Part shown: positions 1 through 8,601 of the stretch, one piece after another
Numbering within the stretch: position 1 is the stretch's first letter
Layout of the letters: the number at the start of each line of letters is the position of its first letter
From: Alcaligenaceae bacterium
GTDB lineage: Bacteria > Pseudomonadota > Gammaproteobacteria > Burkholderiales > Burkholderiaceae_B
Assembly (NCBI GenBank): GCA_947380655.1
Contig: CANCRX010000044.1
Coordinates: 1 to 24,764, forward strand
Direction of reading: 5' to 3'
DNA: 24,764 nucleotides
Notes under the pieces: generated by a model
Databases searched by the model: none
Told to the model about the DNA's origin: nothing
The model's input: only the letters and a program-made list of their open reading frames with translations
Translations under genes and position numbers: made by a program

Positions 1-147
1 CTGTCACGCGCTGAAATAGAAGAAAAATCTCTTCGACTGGGGACCTATCTTGGTGCTGCAACACCAGCTCAGGTTCAAACTCTGATCAAAAATATCTGGA
101 ACATCAGAAAGCAAGCGAAAGTCGGTCAGCTTTTAGACGCGGCTTGA
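1..147 (+). CDS. C-terminal fragment, probable MmgE/PrpD family protein
   Basis: An open frame enters from the left edge and stops at TGA 145-147, giving 48 residues of a C-terminus. The pattern LSRAEIEEK, then a helix ending IWNI, then a short tail ending QLLDAA resembles the end of MmgE/PrpD proteins (2-methylcitrate dehydratase and related lyases), where an 'LS..E.E.K' segment precedes a final helix and a 'V..L' tail. The downstream SDR gene is on the same strand 83 nt away, so the two could belong to one catabolic operon. The match is from memory of the family pattern on a short fragment. The catalytic part is outside the window, so the specific substrate cannot be stated. Confidence 0.5.
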   Translation: MSRAEIEEKSLRLGTYLGAATPAQVQTLIKNIWNIRKQAKVGQLLDAA

Positions 148-230
148 TGTATGGCTAAGCCGAGAAATAGAACGTTTCAGAATATTTAATGTAAATATAA
201 ATCCGGCTATAAATAAAAAGGAGAGACAGC

Positions 231-980
231 ATGCGATTACAGGGAAAAGTAGCGATTGTTACGGGTGCAGCGAGCGGTTTTGGTGCTGAAACAGCCAGAC
301 TCTACGCTAAAGAAGGTGCCAAAGTTGTTATCGCAGATTTAAATCTAGCCGGTGCAGAAAAGGTTGCTGCCGAAATTGGGTCCGCCGCGGCTGCAATCAA
401 ATGCGATGTCAGTAAACGTCCCGATGTCGATGCTGCAGTCAGTCTGGCCATGCGTCAATTCGGTTCGGTTGACATCGTGGTGAATAACGCTGGGTTCACG
501 CATAAGAATCAGCCTTTTCTCAATGTCGACGAAGCGACCTTCGATCGCTGCTTTGATGTCAACGTTAAAGCCATCTACCACATGATTAATGCTGTCGTAC
601 CGATGATGCGCGCTAAAAAATCAGGCTGCATCATTAACGTGGGCTCTACAGCAGGCATTCGTCCTCGCCCTGGCCTGTCCTGGTACAACGCATCCAAAGG
701 TGCAGCGAATTTGCTCTCTAAATCGCTCGCAGTCGAATTGGCGCCTGACAACATTCGTGTAAATGTGATTTGTCCGGTCATGGGTGACACGGGGATGCTT
801 GGAGATTTTATGGGCGTGCCAGACACTCCGGAAAATCGTGCGAAATTTATTGCAACAATCCCGATGGGACGACTCAGTACGCCGAGAGATATTGCCAATG
901 CGGCGGTGTTTCTGGCCTCGGAGGAAGCTTCATTTCTGACCGGCGTAGAGCTGCCCGTAGATGGTGGACGCACAGTCTAA
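231..980 (+). CDS. SDR family NAD-type oxidoreductase
   Basis: A complete classical short-chain dehydrogenase of 249 residues, the usual length. The cofactor motif TGAASGFG is at residues 11-18, NNAG at 85-88, the catalytic Ser at about 139 (VGSTAG), and Tyr152 and Lys156 in YNASK. Asp36 at the end of the second beta strand favours NAD over NADP, by the general rule for the family. The C-terminus VDGGRTV is typical of 3-oxoacyl reductase-like members. The start is supported by AAGGAG about 8 nt upstream of the ATG. The gene is followed by a strong terminator and has no same-strand partner downstream. The substrate cannot be read from sequence; a hydroxyacid or sugar alcohol is possible. Confidence 0.85.
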   Translation: MRLQGKVAIVTGAASGFGAETARLYAKEGAKVVIADLNLAGAEKVAAEIGSAAAAIKCDVSKRPDVDAAVSLAMRQFGSVDIVVNNAGFTHKNQPFLNVDEATFDRCFDVNVKAIYHMINAVVPMMRAKKSGCIINVGSTAGIRPRPGLSWYNASKGAANLLSKSLAVELAPDNIRVNVICPVMGDTGMLGDFMGVPDTPENRAKFIATIPMGRLSTPRDIANAAVFLASEEASFLTGVELPVDGGRTV

Positions 981-1039
981 GGTCATAATGTAAGAGAACG
1001 ATCTGCCGGTGGGGGAAACTCTGGCAAATGAAAGATGAG

Positions 1040-1070
1040 GAGGTTCAGAAAAGTTCTGAACCTCTTTTTT
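1040..1070 (+). terminator. Rho-independent terminator after the SDR gene
   Basis: A perfect 11-bp stem, GAGGTTCAGAA at 1040-1050 paired with TTCTGAACCTC at 1054-1064, has a 3-nt loop and is followed by six T (1065-1070). It ends the plus-strand SDR unit and lies directly at the 3' end of the convergent rph gene. On the minus strand the sequence after the stem is only moderately T-rich, so termination there would be weaker. Confidence 0.9.
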
Positions 1071-1071
1071 A

Positions 1072-1818
1072 TTAAACCTCGCGTGCCGCACTCTGCATGG
1101 CTGTCAGACTTGCGATGCCTGCTTCGGCAAGGGCCAGCAATTCATTGAGTTCTTGACGATCAAAGGTATGGCCCTCTGCCGTGCCCTGGACTTCCACATA
1201 ACGACCCGAGCCCGTCATCACAACGTTCATATCAGCATCGCAGCCGGAGTCTTCGGGATAATCGAGATCCAGCACTGCACGCCCCTCCACCATCCCTACA
1301 GAGATCGCCGCAACCGAGTCGCGCAAAGGCTGGGTGCTGATGAGTCCCTGCTTGAGCAAGCCATCGACCGCATCAGCGACAGCGATCCAGGCGCCTGTAA
1401 TACTTGCACAGCGGGTACCGCCATCGGCTTGAAGCACGTCACAATCAATTTGGATCGTACGCTCGCCTAAAGCCGTCATATCCATCACCGCACGAAGGCT
1501 TCGCCCGATCAGTCGCTGGATTTCTTGCGTCCGCCCTGATTGTTTGCCCCGAGCAGCCTCACGATCGCTACGCGTATGAGTCGATCGCGGCAACATACCG
1601 TATTCAGCCGTGACCCAGCCTTGCCCTTTGCCTTTTAGAAACGGTGGTACTTTTTCAAGTACGCTAGCAGTACAAAGAACTTGTGTCTCACCCATGCAAA
1701 TCAGTACCGAACCCTCGGCATAACGGGTAAATTGACGCTGTATCTTCACGACACGTAATTCGTTCAGCGCACGACCTGAAGGACGTGCAACTGCTGGGCT
1801 GGTAATGGAATTTGACAC
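1072..1818 (-). CDS. rph: Ribonuclease PH
   Basis: RNase PH is a phosphate-dependent 3'-5' exoribonuclease that trims the 3' ends of tRNA precursors. The 248-residue product carries the family core: RPSGRALNELR near the N-terminus, the GWVTAEYGMLPRST segment, then SGRTQEIQRLIGRSLR and DCDVLQADGGTR with the phosphate-binding and catalytic acidic region. The length is slightly above the usual ~238 because of a short N-terminal addition. The start is GTG at 1818-1816 with only a weak purine-rich upstream stretch. It is divergent from ggt, with 37 nt between the start codons. In many proteobacteria rph is followed by rdgB/hemW; here the next gene is the convergent SDR, so that linkage is absent. 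Confidence 0.95.
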   Translation of the reverse strand: MSNSITSPAVARPSGRALNELRVVKIQRQFTRYAEGSVLICMGETQVLCTASVLEKVPPFLKGKGQGWVTAEYGMLPRSTHTRSDREAARGKQSGRTQEIQRLIGRSLRAVMDMTALGERTIQIDCDVLQADGGTRCASITGAWIAVADAVDGLLKQGLISTQPLRDSVAAISVGMVEGRAVLDLDYPEDSGCDADMNVVMTGSGRYVEVQGTAEGHTFDRQELNELLALAEAGIASLTAMQSAAREV

Positions 1819-1855
1819 GAATGAATTCTCTACAAAACAAAATGGTTAAAAAAGA

Positions 1856-3727
1856 ATGAAACGACATATTCTTAGTATACGCAGCAAATCTGCTGGATCC
1901 ATCGCAATTGGGCTCCTGTTACAGGCATCGAGTTGGGCACAATCTGCTCCTGCCCCAGTCACACCGATTACATTACCTGCCGCGATTCAAACTGCATCAA
2001 GTTCCACGAACACGGCTGTGTCCCGTTACGACAATACGCTGGAAATTTTTCAGCCCTTGATTCGTAACGGCGGTATGGTCGCCAGTGAACAGCAGCTTGC
2101 CTCAGCCGCGGGCGCTGAAATGCTGCGCCAGGGTGGCAATGCCGTGGACGCCGCCGTTGCAGTTGGATTCGCGCTTGCGGTTGTATTGCCGAATGCAGGT
2201 AACCTCGGTGGTGGTGGCTTTATGCTGATCCATGATGCCAAAGCAAAAACAACCGTAGCTCTTGATTTCCGTGAAATAGCGCCGGCGAATGCAACACGGG
2301 ATATGTACCTTGATGCCAACGGTAAAGTCATCGAAGGTAAATCAACGCGCACGCCCTATTCAGTGGGCATACCGGGCTCCGTATCGGGTCTCACGCAAGC
2401 CCTCGCTGAACACGGCACCATGACACTCGCTCAAGTGATCGCGCCCGCCATTAAACTGGCAGACGAGGGATTTGCGGTGAGCCCTGTGCTCGCTGAACTA
2501 TTTAATATTCAGCGTACCCATCTTGAACGCTGGCCAAGTACCCGTGCCGTATTTTTCAAACTCAACGACACCGCACAAACCTGTAGCCTGGATCAGTGTC
2601 CTGCCTCAGCGATTCGTACCTATGCTGCGGGTGAGACACTCGTCCAAAAAGATCTCGCTCAAACATTAAAAATTATTGCAGCGCAAGGAGCGAAGGGTTT
2701 TTACACTGGAGACGTCGCGCAAAAGATTGTCAACACACTGCAGGGTGCTGATCAGCCGATGACGCTGAGCGACTTGGCGAACTATAAAACCGAAGTGAGA
2801 AAACCTGTAGAAGGTACGTATCGTGGCGTACAGATCCTTTCGATGCCACCGCCTAGCTCGGGAGGGATTCATTTAATCCAGATGCTTAATTTACTGGAGC
2901 GTTATCCGCTCAAGCAGTATGGCTCTGGCAGTGCGCAAAGTATTCATCTGTTGGCTGAAAGTGCGAGGCTGGCTTATGCAGACCGTGCCGAATACCTGGG
3001 TGATCCCGCCTTTGTCAAAGTTCCACAGACAGGATTGATTTCTAAAAAATATGCCGACGAACTTTCATTAAAAATTGATCCTCAGCGTATGACCCCCAGC
3101 AGCAAGGTTCGTGCCGGACAACCTGCTCCTTACGAAAGCGATCAGACAACGCATTTTTCTGTCATGGATGCGCAAGGTAATGTCGTGAGCTGCACCTACA
3201 CACTCAATCTGAGCTTTGGCTCAGGCATTGTGGCGCAAGGTACAGGCGTATTACTGAATAATGAGATGGATGATTTTTCAGTTAAACCTGGCGTACCCAA
3301 TGCATTTGGCCTGGTAGGTGGTGATGCCAATGCTGTTGCACCCGGCAAGCGTCCATTAAGCTCCATGACGCCAGTCATTATCATGCGTGATGGCAAACCC
3401 TGGCTCGCCACAGGATCGCCAGGTGGAGCACGCATCATCACCACTGTTTTACAAAACATTGTCAACGTGATCGACTTTGGCATGAACATTGCTGAAGCTG
3501 CATCGGTGCCACGCATGCATCACCAGTGGACGCCTGATTTTATTCGCGTGGAGCGAGGCTTTAGCCCCGACACGATTAAATTGCTTGAATCAATGGGACA
3601 CAGTGTCAAGGTCATGCCTACAATGGGAAGGATTCAAACGGTTCAACGCGATGGCAATCTGTTTTTCGGTGCGTCAGACCCACGCAATCCTGATGGGGCA
3701 CCCGTCGGTATCGATCGAAGCAAATAG
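1856..3727 (+). CDS. ggt: Gamma-glutamyltransferase (periplasmic)
   Basis: GGT cleaves or transfers the gamma-glutamyl group of glutathione and related compounds, usually in the periplasm. The 623-residue precursor begins with a basic n-region, a hydrophobic core and a likely cleavage site near SSWAQSA (about residues 27-31). Autoprocessing should occur before Thr431 in the motif DQTTHFSV, making that Thr the nucleophile and N-terminus of the small subunit. Other family marks are GGNAVDAAVA (about residue 95), NLGGGGF, PPPSSGG, NNEMDDFS and PLSSM followed by SPGGARI. The length is a little above the E. coli enzyme (580) because of an extended N-terminal region after the signal peptide. The next gene, yicC, follows after 21 nt, suggesting co-transcription. 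Confidence 0.95.
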   Translation: MKRHILSIRSKSAGSIAIGLLLQASSWAQSAPAPVTPITLPAAIQTASSSTNTAVSRYDNTLEIFQPLIRNGGMVASEQQLASAAGAEMLRQGGNAVDAAVAVGFALAVVLPNAGNLGGGGFMLIHDAKAKTTVALDFREIAPANATRDMYLDANGKVIEGKSTRTPYSVGIPGSVSGLTQALAEHGTMTLAQVIAPAIKLADEGFAVSPVLAELFNIQRTHLERWPSTRAVFFKLNDTAQTCSLDQCPASAIRTYAAGETLVQKDLAQTLKIIAAQGAKGFYTGDVAQKIVNTLQGADQPMTLSDLANYKTEVRKPVEGTYRGVQILSMPPPSSGGIHLIQMLNLLERYPLKQYGSGSAQSIHLLAESARLAYADRAEYLGDPAFVKVPQTGLISKKYADELSLKIDPQRMTPSSKVRAGQPAPYESDQTTHFSVMDAQGNVVSCTYTLNLSFGSGIVAQGTGVLLNNEMDDFSVKPGVPNAFGLVGGDANAVAPGKRPLSSMTPVIIMRDGKPWLATGSPGGARIITTVLQNIVNVIDFGMNIAEAASVPRMHHQWTPDFIRVERGFSPDTIKLLESMGHSVKVMPTMGRIQTVQRDGNLFFGASDPRNPDGAPVGIDRSK

Positions 3728-3748
3728 TTTAAAGGTTTAGAGTCAACT

Positions 3749-4684
3749 ATGACAGCGAGTATGACCGCTTTTGGAATTGGGAAGGCAACAGGTGAGTATG
3801 GCTCTGTTTCAATCGAAATTAAAACCGTCAACAGTCGATATCTGGACATACAGTTCCGTATGCCAGATGAATTAAGACTGGCTGAGCAACCCATTCGGGA
3901 ACAACTCGCTCAATCGCTCTCTCGTGGCAAAGTTGAGGTCAGGGCAAGCTTTACCCGTGCCCAGGCTCCTAATGAGCTCAGACTAGGAGAAGCTGCACTC
4001 GAACGTATCGCTGAGCAACTCAGCCTCGTACGACAAGTGCTGCCTGATACAGACTCCCCTCGGCTGGCCGAAATCCTCAATTGGTCTGACCAGCAAAACA
4101 CCTCGATCGATCCAGAGGTCTGGGCACAGGCAGCCATGGCTGCGCTGCGCCCTGCCCTGGCTCAGCTTAAAGAAGGACGGCTACGCGAAGGTGCGAGACT
4201 GTCGCAAACCATGCTCGATACCGCCAAGGATGTGTGCTCGATTCTTGAACAGGTCGAGACACACATGCCCGCGTTGCTTCAGGCCCAACGTGACAAACTC
4301 GCGGCCAAATTGAAAGAGACTATACAAAACGCCTTTCCAAGCGGTTTTACACATATCACCGGTACGGAATTATCTGAACGCATTGCAAGCGAATCAAGCC
4401 TCTTTGCGCTGCGTATCGATGTTGCCGAAGAACTGGCACGACTCAAATCTCACCTGGCCGAGCTTGAGTTCTTGTTGGCTAAAGATCCTGCAATAGCCAC
4501 GCGACAATCATCTTCTAAAAATGCGGGCAGTACAGGTAAACGACTTGATTTTCTGTTTCAGGAGATGAATCGCGAAGCCAACACGCTAGGTTCCAAAGCA
4601 GGCAGTCTGGAGATGACGCGCGCCGCGATGGATTTAAAACTACTCATCGAACAGATGCGCGAACAAGCCATGAACATCGAATAA
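3749..4684 (+). CDS. yicC: YicC family endoribonuclease
   Basis: The 311-residue product has the YicC N-terminal domain opening with MTAFGIGKA at residues 5-13, then VNSRYLDIQFRMPDELR, and a C-terminal DUF1732 region containing GKRLDFLFQEMNREANTLGSK and a final helix QMREQAMNIE. YicC/YloC proteins are reported endoribonucleases linked to small-RNA turnover and stationary-phase survival. That role is established knowledge for homologues, not visible here. The gene is preceded closely by ggt. In related bacteria yicC commonly lies just before gmk; here gmk is about 7 kb downstream, with an accessory block between. Confidence 0.93.
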   Translation: MTASMTAFGIGKATGEYGSVSIEIKTVNSRYLDIQFRMPDELRLAEQPIREQLAQSLSRGKVEVRASFTRAQAPNELRLGEAALERIAEQLSLVRQVLPDTDSPRLAEILNWSDQQNTSIDPEVWAQAAMAALRPALAQLKEGRLREGARLSQTMLDTAKDVCSILEQVETHMPALLQAQRDKLAAKLKETIQNAFPSGFTHITGTELSERIASESSLFALRIDVAEELARLKSHLAELEFLLAKDPAIATRQSSSKNAGSTGKRLDFLFQEMNREANTLGSKAGSLEMTRAAMDLKLLIEQMREQAMNIE

Positions 4685-4708
4685 CAAACCATAAACTTAC
4701 ACAATATT

Positions 4709-4714
4709 TATAAT
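4709..4714 (+). promoter_or_regulatory. Possible -10 element upstream of the SMP-30 gene
   Basis: A perfect TATAAT occurs 16 nt before the ATG at 4731, in an AT-rich 46-nt gap after yicC. No good -35 box is seen at the expected spacing, and the distance to the start leaves a very short leader that still contains CAGGAG (4718-4723). It is a suggestion only. It would let the accessory block be expressed separately from ggt-yicC. Confidence 0.25.
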
Positions 4715-4730
4715 AATCAGGAGACAAAAA

Positions 4731-5669
4731 ATGTGGGAACAAAGTGAACGTTATCCGGATCCACGCGTGGTATCGCTGGACCCATCCTTTGAACAATATC
4801 GTCTGGCCTTAGCATCGGTCGAGCAGATTGCCACGGGCTTTCGCTGGACAGAAGGTCCGGTCTGGTTTGGTGATGGTCGCTTCCTGTTGTTTAGTGACAT
4901 CCCGAATAACCGCATCATGAAATGGGAAGAAGAAACAGGCGAAGTAAGTGTTTTTCGCAAGCCTTCCAATTTCGCGAATGGTCATACGCGCGATCGCCAG
5001 GGACGGCTCGTAAGCTGTGAACATGGACGACGTGTCACACGTACTGAATATGATGGTTCGATTACTATTCTTTGCGATTCGTTTGAGGGAAAGCCACTCA
5101 ATGCCCCGAATGATTTGGTTGTAAAGTCTGATGGTTCGGTCTGGTTCACAGACCCTCCTTTTGGCATTCTTGCAAATTATGAAGGGATTAAAGCGCCCGT
5201 CGAACAACCGCATTCCGTTTACAGAATCGATGCAATGACGGGTCAGGTCACCCGTCTGATCGATGATCTAAAAGGTCCAAACGGCCTGTGCTTCTCGCCA
5301 GACGAAAGCTTGCTCTATGTGATTGAATCGCGAGGCGTGCCCAACAGACTGATTCATGCCTACGATGTCGCTGCCGATGGACGCAGCGTCAGCAACCCTC
5401 GAGTGTTCCTTGATGCAGGTGCCGGCACCATTGATGGAATGCGTGCCGACATCGACGGCAATCTCTGGTGTGGCTGGGGGATGGGAAGCGCTGAAATGGA
5501 TGGCGTACGTATTGTCAATCCGCAAGGAAAAATCATCGGCCGTATTGATTTACCCGAACGCTGTGCCAACCTTTGTTTTGGTGGCCGCATGCGTAACCGC
5601 CTATTCATGGCCTCCTCACACTCGGTGTATTCACTTTATGTCAATACACAGGGCGTGCTGGGAGGATAA
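4731..5669 (+). CDS. SMP-30/gluconolactonase/LRE family protein
   Basis: The 312-residue protein belongs to the six-bladed beta-propeller SMP-30/gluconolactonase group, calcium- or zinc-dependent lactonases that hydrolyse sugar lactones. The expected metal ligands are visible: Glu41 in FRWTEGPVW, Asn in LNAPNDLVV, Asn in KGPNGLCFSPD, and Asp in GTIDGMRAD. Other propeller motifs are SDIPNNRI, ANGHTRDRQGRL and GSVWFTDPPFG. There is no signal peptide, so it is probably cytoplasmic. A good ribosome site (CAGGAGA) precedes the ATG by 7 nt. It converges on the peptidase C26 gene with only 3 nt between stop codons. The exact lactone cannot be assigned from sequence. Confidence 0.9.
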   Translation: MWEQSERYPDPRVVSLDPSFEQYRLALASVEQIATGFRWTEGPVWFGDGRFLLFSDIPNNRIMKWEEETGEVSVFRKPSNFANGHTRDRQGRLVSCEHGRRVTRTEYDGSITILCDSFEGKPLNAPNDLVVKSDGSVWFTDPPFGILANYEGIKAPVEQPHSVYRIDAMTGQVTRLIDDLKGPNGLCFSPDESLLYVIESRGVPNRLIHAYDVAADGRSVSNPRVFLDAGAGTIDGMRADIDGNLWCGWGMGSAEMDGVRIVNPQGKIIGRIDLPERCANLCFGGRMRNRLFMASSHSVYSLYVNTQGVLGG

Positions 5670-5672
5670 GGC

Positions 5673-6455
5673 CTACTGTATTGATCCGCGAACGGTCAAG
5701 GCAGCATCCAGAAAGTCTCTTAGCAATGGTGTGTCATCCAGCACACCGTGTGAGGGATGATGGAGTTCTGGATGCCACTGAACCGCTGCGATGTAATGCT
5801 CACCATCCGTGCGGATCGCTTCTATTACGCCGTCAGCTGATGAGGTGGCTTCCACCGTAAAGCCTCTAGCCAGCTGATGAATACCTTGATGATGAATACT
5901 ATTTATTTTGGTTGATGGGCTATGACTGAGCAGTTTTGCCATCTTAGAATCAGGCAAGATAGTTAAGTCGTGAAAATGGTGTTCATAGAGCTCTCTATTC
6001 TGATGAACGCCTGCGTCCGTGACCTGAGATAACAGATCCTGATAGAGCGTGCCGCCAAAGGCCACGTTGATCAGCTGTAAGCCACGACAAATTCCAAAAA
6101 CGGGTTTCCCAGCCGCCACAAATGCGCGCAAGAGTTCGAGTTCGTATTGATCTCTTTTCGCGTCACCGTTCCACTCTGGTTTGATGGCTTGTTCACCATA
6201 ATGACCCGGCCATATATCTGCGCCGCCATGCAAGACCAGGCCATCAAGCTTCTCTGCATAATCTTTACAAGAAATATCCCCTCGGGCCGTTTCACCGAAT
6301 GGCGATGGGATTAAAACTGGCACGGCCCCTCCAGACATCACCCAGTGGGCGGTCGACTGTTCAATAAATTGAAGTGTTTTGGTGGGTGCGGATCTCCTGC
6401 TTGAATCCGGATGCATCAGGCAGACACTAATACCTATCAAGAGTCGATCAACCAT
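5673..6455 (-). CDS. Gamma-glutamyl-gamma-aminobutyrate hydrolase-like, peptidase C26 family
   Basis: This is a class-I glutamine amidotransferase-like hydrolase of 260 residues. It has the oxyanion/nucleophile motif FGICRGLQL with Cys123, the LVLHGGADI segment (residues 73-81), and the His228-Pro-Glu230 pair in VQWHPE that completes the triad. This arrangement fits PuuD-type enzymes, which release glutamate from gamma-glutamyl-GABA in putrescine breakdown. However, no puuA, puuB or puuC gene is in the window, so another gamma-glutamyl amide is equally possible. No clear Shine-Dalgarno is seen before the ATG, but the conserved N-terminal GIS strand fixes the start approximately. It is convergent with the SMP-30 gene and divergent from the DUF4239-like gene. 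Confidence 0.85.
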   Translation of the reverse strand: MVDRLLIGISVCLMHPDSSRRSAPTKTLQFIEQSTAHWVMSGGAVPVLIPSPFGETARGDISCKDYAEKLDGLVLHGGADIWPGHYGEQAIKPEWNGDAKRDQYELELLRAFVAAGKPVFGICRGLQLINVAFGGTLYQDLLSQVTDAGVHQNRELYEHHFHDLTILPDSKMAKLLSHSPSTKINSIHHQGIHQLARGFTVEATSSADGVIEAIRTDGEHYIAAVQWHPELHHPSHGVLDDTPLLRDFLDAALTVRGSIQ

Positions 6456-6600
6456 GTTAAGGGGTACTCACTTAGAAAAAATTTATTGAGGTAGATACTA
6501 TCTCACGAACGTAACCCCTGTTGAACAAAGAATTACTTGAAGACTGTGTTGTGTAAATGTTAGTATTTTTTGAAATTTCAAATGGCGGATTATTTCAAAA

Positions 6601-7404
6601 ATGGATAAGTTGCAATGGTACTTATATCTGGGGTACGGGCCTTATATCGCCATTGCATTAATTTCGTTCGCTCTTTTTCTAGGATGGACTGTCGGTAACC
6701 TGTCGATTAAGAAAAATTGGAATTTTTCTACCTACATTAATGAGAGCTATCAAGGGGCAATATTTGGTTTAGTCGCACTTGTTGTTGGCTTTACTTTTTC
6801 AAATGCGATTGATCACTATGATGCCCGCAAAGAAAACGTCAGACATGCAGTCACTTCGATTTCCAATGCCACGCATTATTCTGATTATTTGCTACCTGAC
6901 GACAGGGATGAGTTAAGGCGCCGGATCACTGAGTATCTTAATATGAGACTTAGTTTGCACGAAAACATTGAAAATTTAAATCACCTTGACAACAAAGCGA
7001 CCAACATCACCAATTTTGGACGTCAGGTATTGATATTGACTCTGGAAGCTATTGAAAGGAATTCTGGCAAAAATAAAGTGATGACCGATGAATTGCTAAA
7101 GCCTCAGGTCATCTCGATGTTAGAAAACTATGAAAAGGGTCGACTATTGTTGCTTAACCGCCCAAATTTATTAATTTATTTAATGCTATTTACTTTCCTT
7201 GGCGTAACAGGATTGATAGGTGGCTATGAAATGGCGATTAAACAAAAACGAGATCTTTTCTTTACTTTTTTTTATGCCCTGGTGATTACAGCGACACTCT
7301 ATGTAATTTTTAGCATGGAGTTTCCAGCCTCAAATAAATTGGAACAACTTAGATTCAATAAAGAGCTACTTCAACTAAGAGAGCAAATTTCCCAAAAAAG
7401 TTGA
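6601..7404 (+). CDS. DUF4239-like (bestrophin-like) membrane protein, AT-rich
   Basis: A 267-residue protein with four probable membrane helices. Two are near the N-terminus (about residues 13-33 and 52-72, the second in FGLVALVVGFTFSNA) and two near the C-terminus (about 190-210 and 220-240). A cytoplasmic or periplasmic helical region lies between them. The pattern 'GL.....GFTFS.A...YD.R...V' followed by a Leu-Pro-Asp-Asp segment and a late pair of helices resembles the DUF4239/bestrophin-like family. The function of that family is unknown, so none is claimed. The gene is visibly richer in A+T than its neighbours; a sampled 60-nt line has about 35% GC against about 50% in a spoT line. This suggests separate acquisition. 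Only a weak GGCGGA lies upstream of the start. Confidence 0.6.
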   Translation: MDKLQWYLYLGYGPYIAIALISFALFLGWTVGNLSIKKNWNFSTYINESYQGAIFGLVALVVGFTFSNAIDHYDARKENVRHAVTSISNATHYSDYLLPDDRDELRRRITEYLNMRLSLHENIENLNHLDNKATNITNFGRQVLILTLEAIERNSGKNKVMTDELLKPQVISMLENYEKGRLLLLNRPNLLIYLMLFTFLGVTGLIGGYEMAIKQKRDLFFTFFYALVITATLYVIFSMEFPASNKLEQLRFNKELLQLREQISQKS

Positions 7405-7590
7405 AATTGCATCAGAAATAGTGAATAGCTAGGCTACAGTTTTAAATATTATGTTGACCCAATGGGCTGTCGCCTTCAACTGCTTCATCATTCGCTTTAC
7501 TCACATAACGATGCTACCTCTCGTGGTCCATTTATTGATGCGGGCTCTCCAGCGCTTCACTTCTGAAAAAAGTAAAAGGTTTTAATCATA

Positions 7591-8517
7591 ATGACTGAAA
7601 ATATTGCCACACGTTTATTAAAAGACCATGGTCGGTTTAAATACCAATCCATCCTGAATCGTCCTGACTACAGCTGGCCTAATCAGACCAAGCTGGCTGT
7701 CTACATTGGCTTTAATCTTGAGCATTTTGAATTCGGTGAAGGACTGGGAGCAAATCTTGGACCCGCTTGCCCATCCCCGGACGTATTAAATTACAGTTGG
7801 CGTGAGTACGGCAATCGTGTGGGAGCCTGGCGTTGTCTGCAAATGTTTGATGAATTAAATATCCCGACAAGTGCTTTGATTAACACATCCCTATATGACC
7901 ATTGCCCTGATCTGATCGAGGCGCTGGTCAACCGTGGCGATGAAATCGTCGGGCACGGACATACCAATGCTGAACGTCAAGGGCAATTTGATGAGCAGAC
8001 CGAACGAGAGCTGATCGTCGGATGCGCTCAACGCATCCAAAGAGAAAGCGGAACGGCACCTAAAGGCTGGTTATCACCCTGGATCTCTGAAAGTACAGTG
8101 ACGCCCGATCTATTATTGGAGTCTGGGTATGACTACACGTTAAATTGGTGTCATGACGATCAGCCAACGCGGATGCTCACGCGAAATCGACAAAAACTCT
8201 GGTCAATCCCCTACCCACAGGAAATTAATGACATACCGATGCTAATCGGCCGTCAGATGGATACCGAGCCCTTTGCTAATATGATTGTTGACCAGTTTGA
8301 TGAGATGTTGCTTCAAGCCAAAAAACAGCCTCTGGTAATGGGAATCGCACTGCACCCTTACCTGGTTGGCCAACCCTACCGGCTGAAACATATCCGTCGA
8401 GCGTTACAGTATATCTGTGCATACCGTGATCGTAACGACATCTGGTTTACGACCCCTGGTGAAATTTGTACGCATATGCAGTCCTTGGATCAGCAAGGCT
8501 TGTTAGCGGGTCTTTAA
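7591..8517 (+). CDS. Polysaccharide deacetylase family protein, PuuE/cyclic-imidase-like
   Basis: A 308-residue NodB-fold hydrolase. It lacks the usual TFDD motif and has YIGFNLEHFEFGEG in its place (residues 38-51), as in the PuuE-type allantoinase and cyclic imide hydrolase branch rather than chitin deacetylases. His122 and His124 in VGHGHTNAE are the likely metal ligands, and GWLSPW, a substrate-loop segment near residue 150, and IALHPYLVGQP near the C-terminus complete the family pattern. There is no signal peptide, so a small cytoplasmic amide or ureide substrate is more likely than a polymer. It sits 84 nt upstream of an amidase on the same strand, which supports a two-step amide degradation. 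The upstream ribosome site is weak. Confidence 0.8.
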   Translation: MTENIATRLLKDHGRFKYQSILNRPDYSWPNQTKLAVYIGFNLEHFEFGEGLGANLGPACPSPDVLNYSWREYGNRVGAWRCLQMFDELNIPTSALINTSLYDHCPDLIEALVNRGDEIVGHGHTNAERQGQFDEQTERELIVGCAQRIQRESGTAPKGWLSPWISESTVTPDLLLESGYDYTLNWCHDDQPTRMLTRNRQKLWSIPYPQEINDIPMLIGRQMDTEPFANMIVDQFDEMLLQAKKQPLVMGIALHPYLVGQPYRLKHIRRALQYICAYRDRNDIWFTTPGEICTHMQSLDQQGLLAGL

Positions 8518-8601
8518 ATTTTCTGGCTAGCCTGATACGTTGATCAATACAGACTCTTACTTCTCTTTTTTACTCTTCAAATTTAAAAACAAAACACATT
8601 C

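Noticed and set aside
7451..7585. A 44-codon open frame in the gap between the DUF4239-like gene and the deacetylase
   Set aside because: It has no ribosome site, no recognisable motif and a composition like random intergenic sequence. It could be chance.
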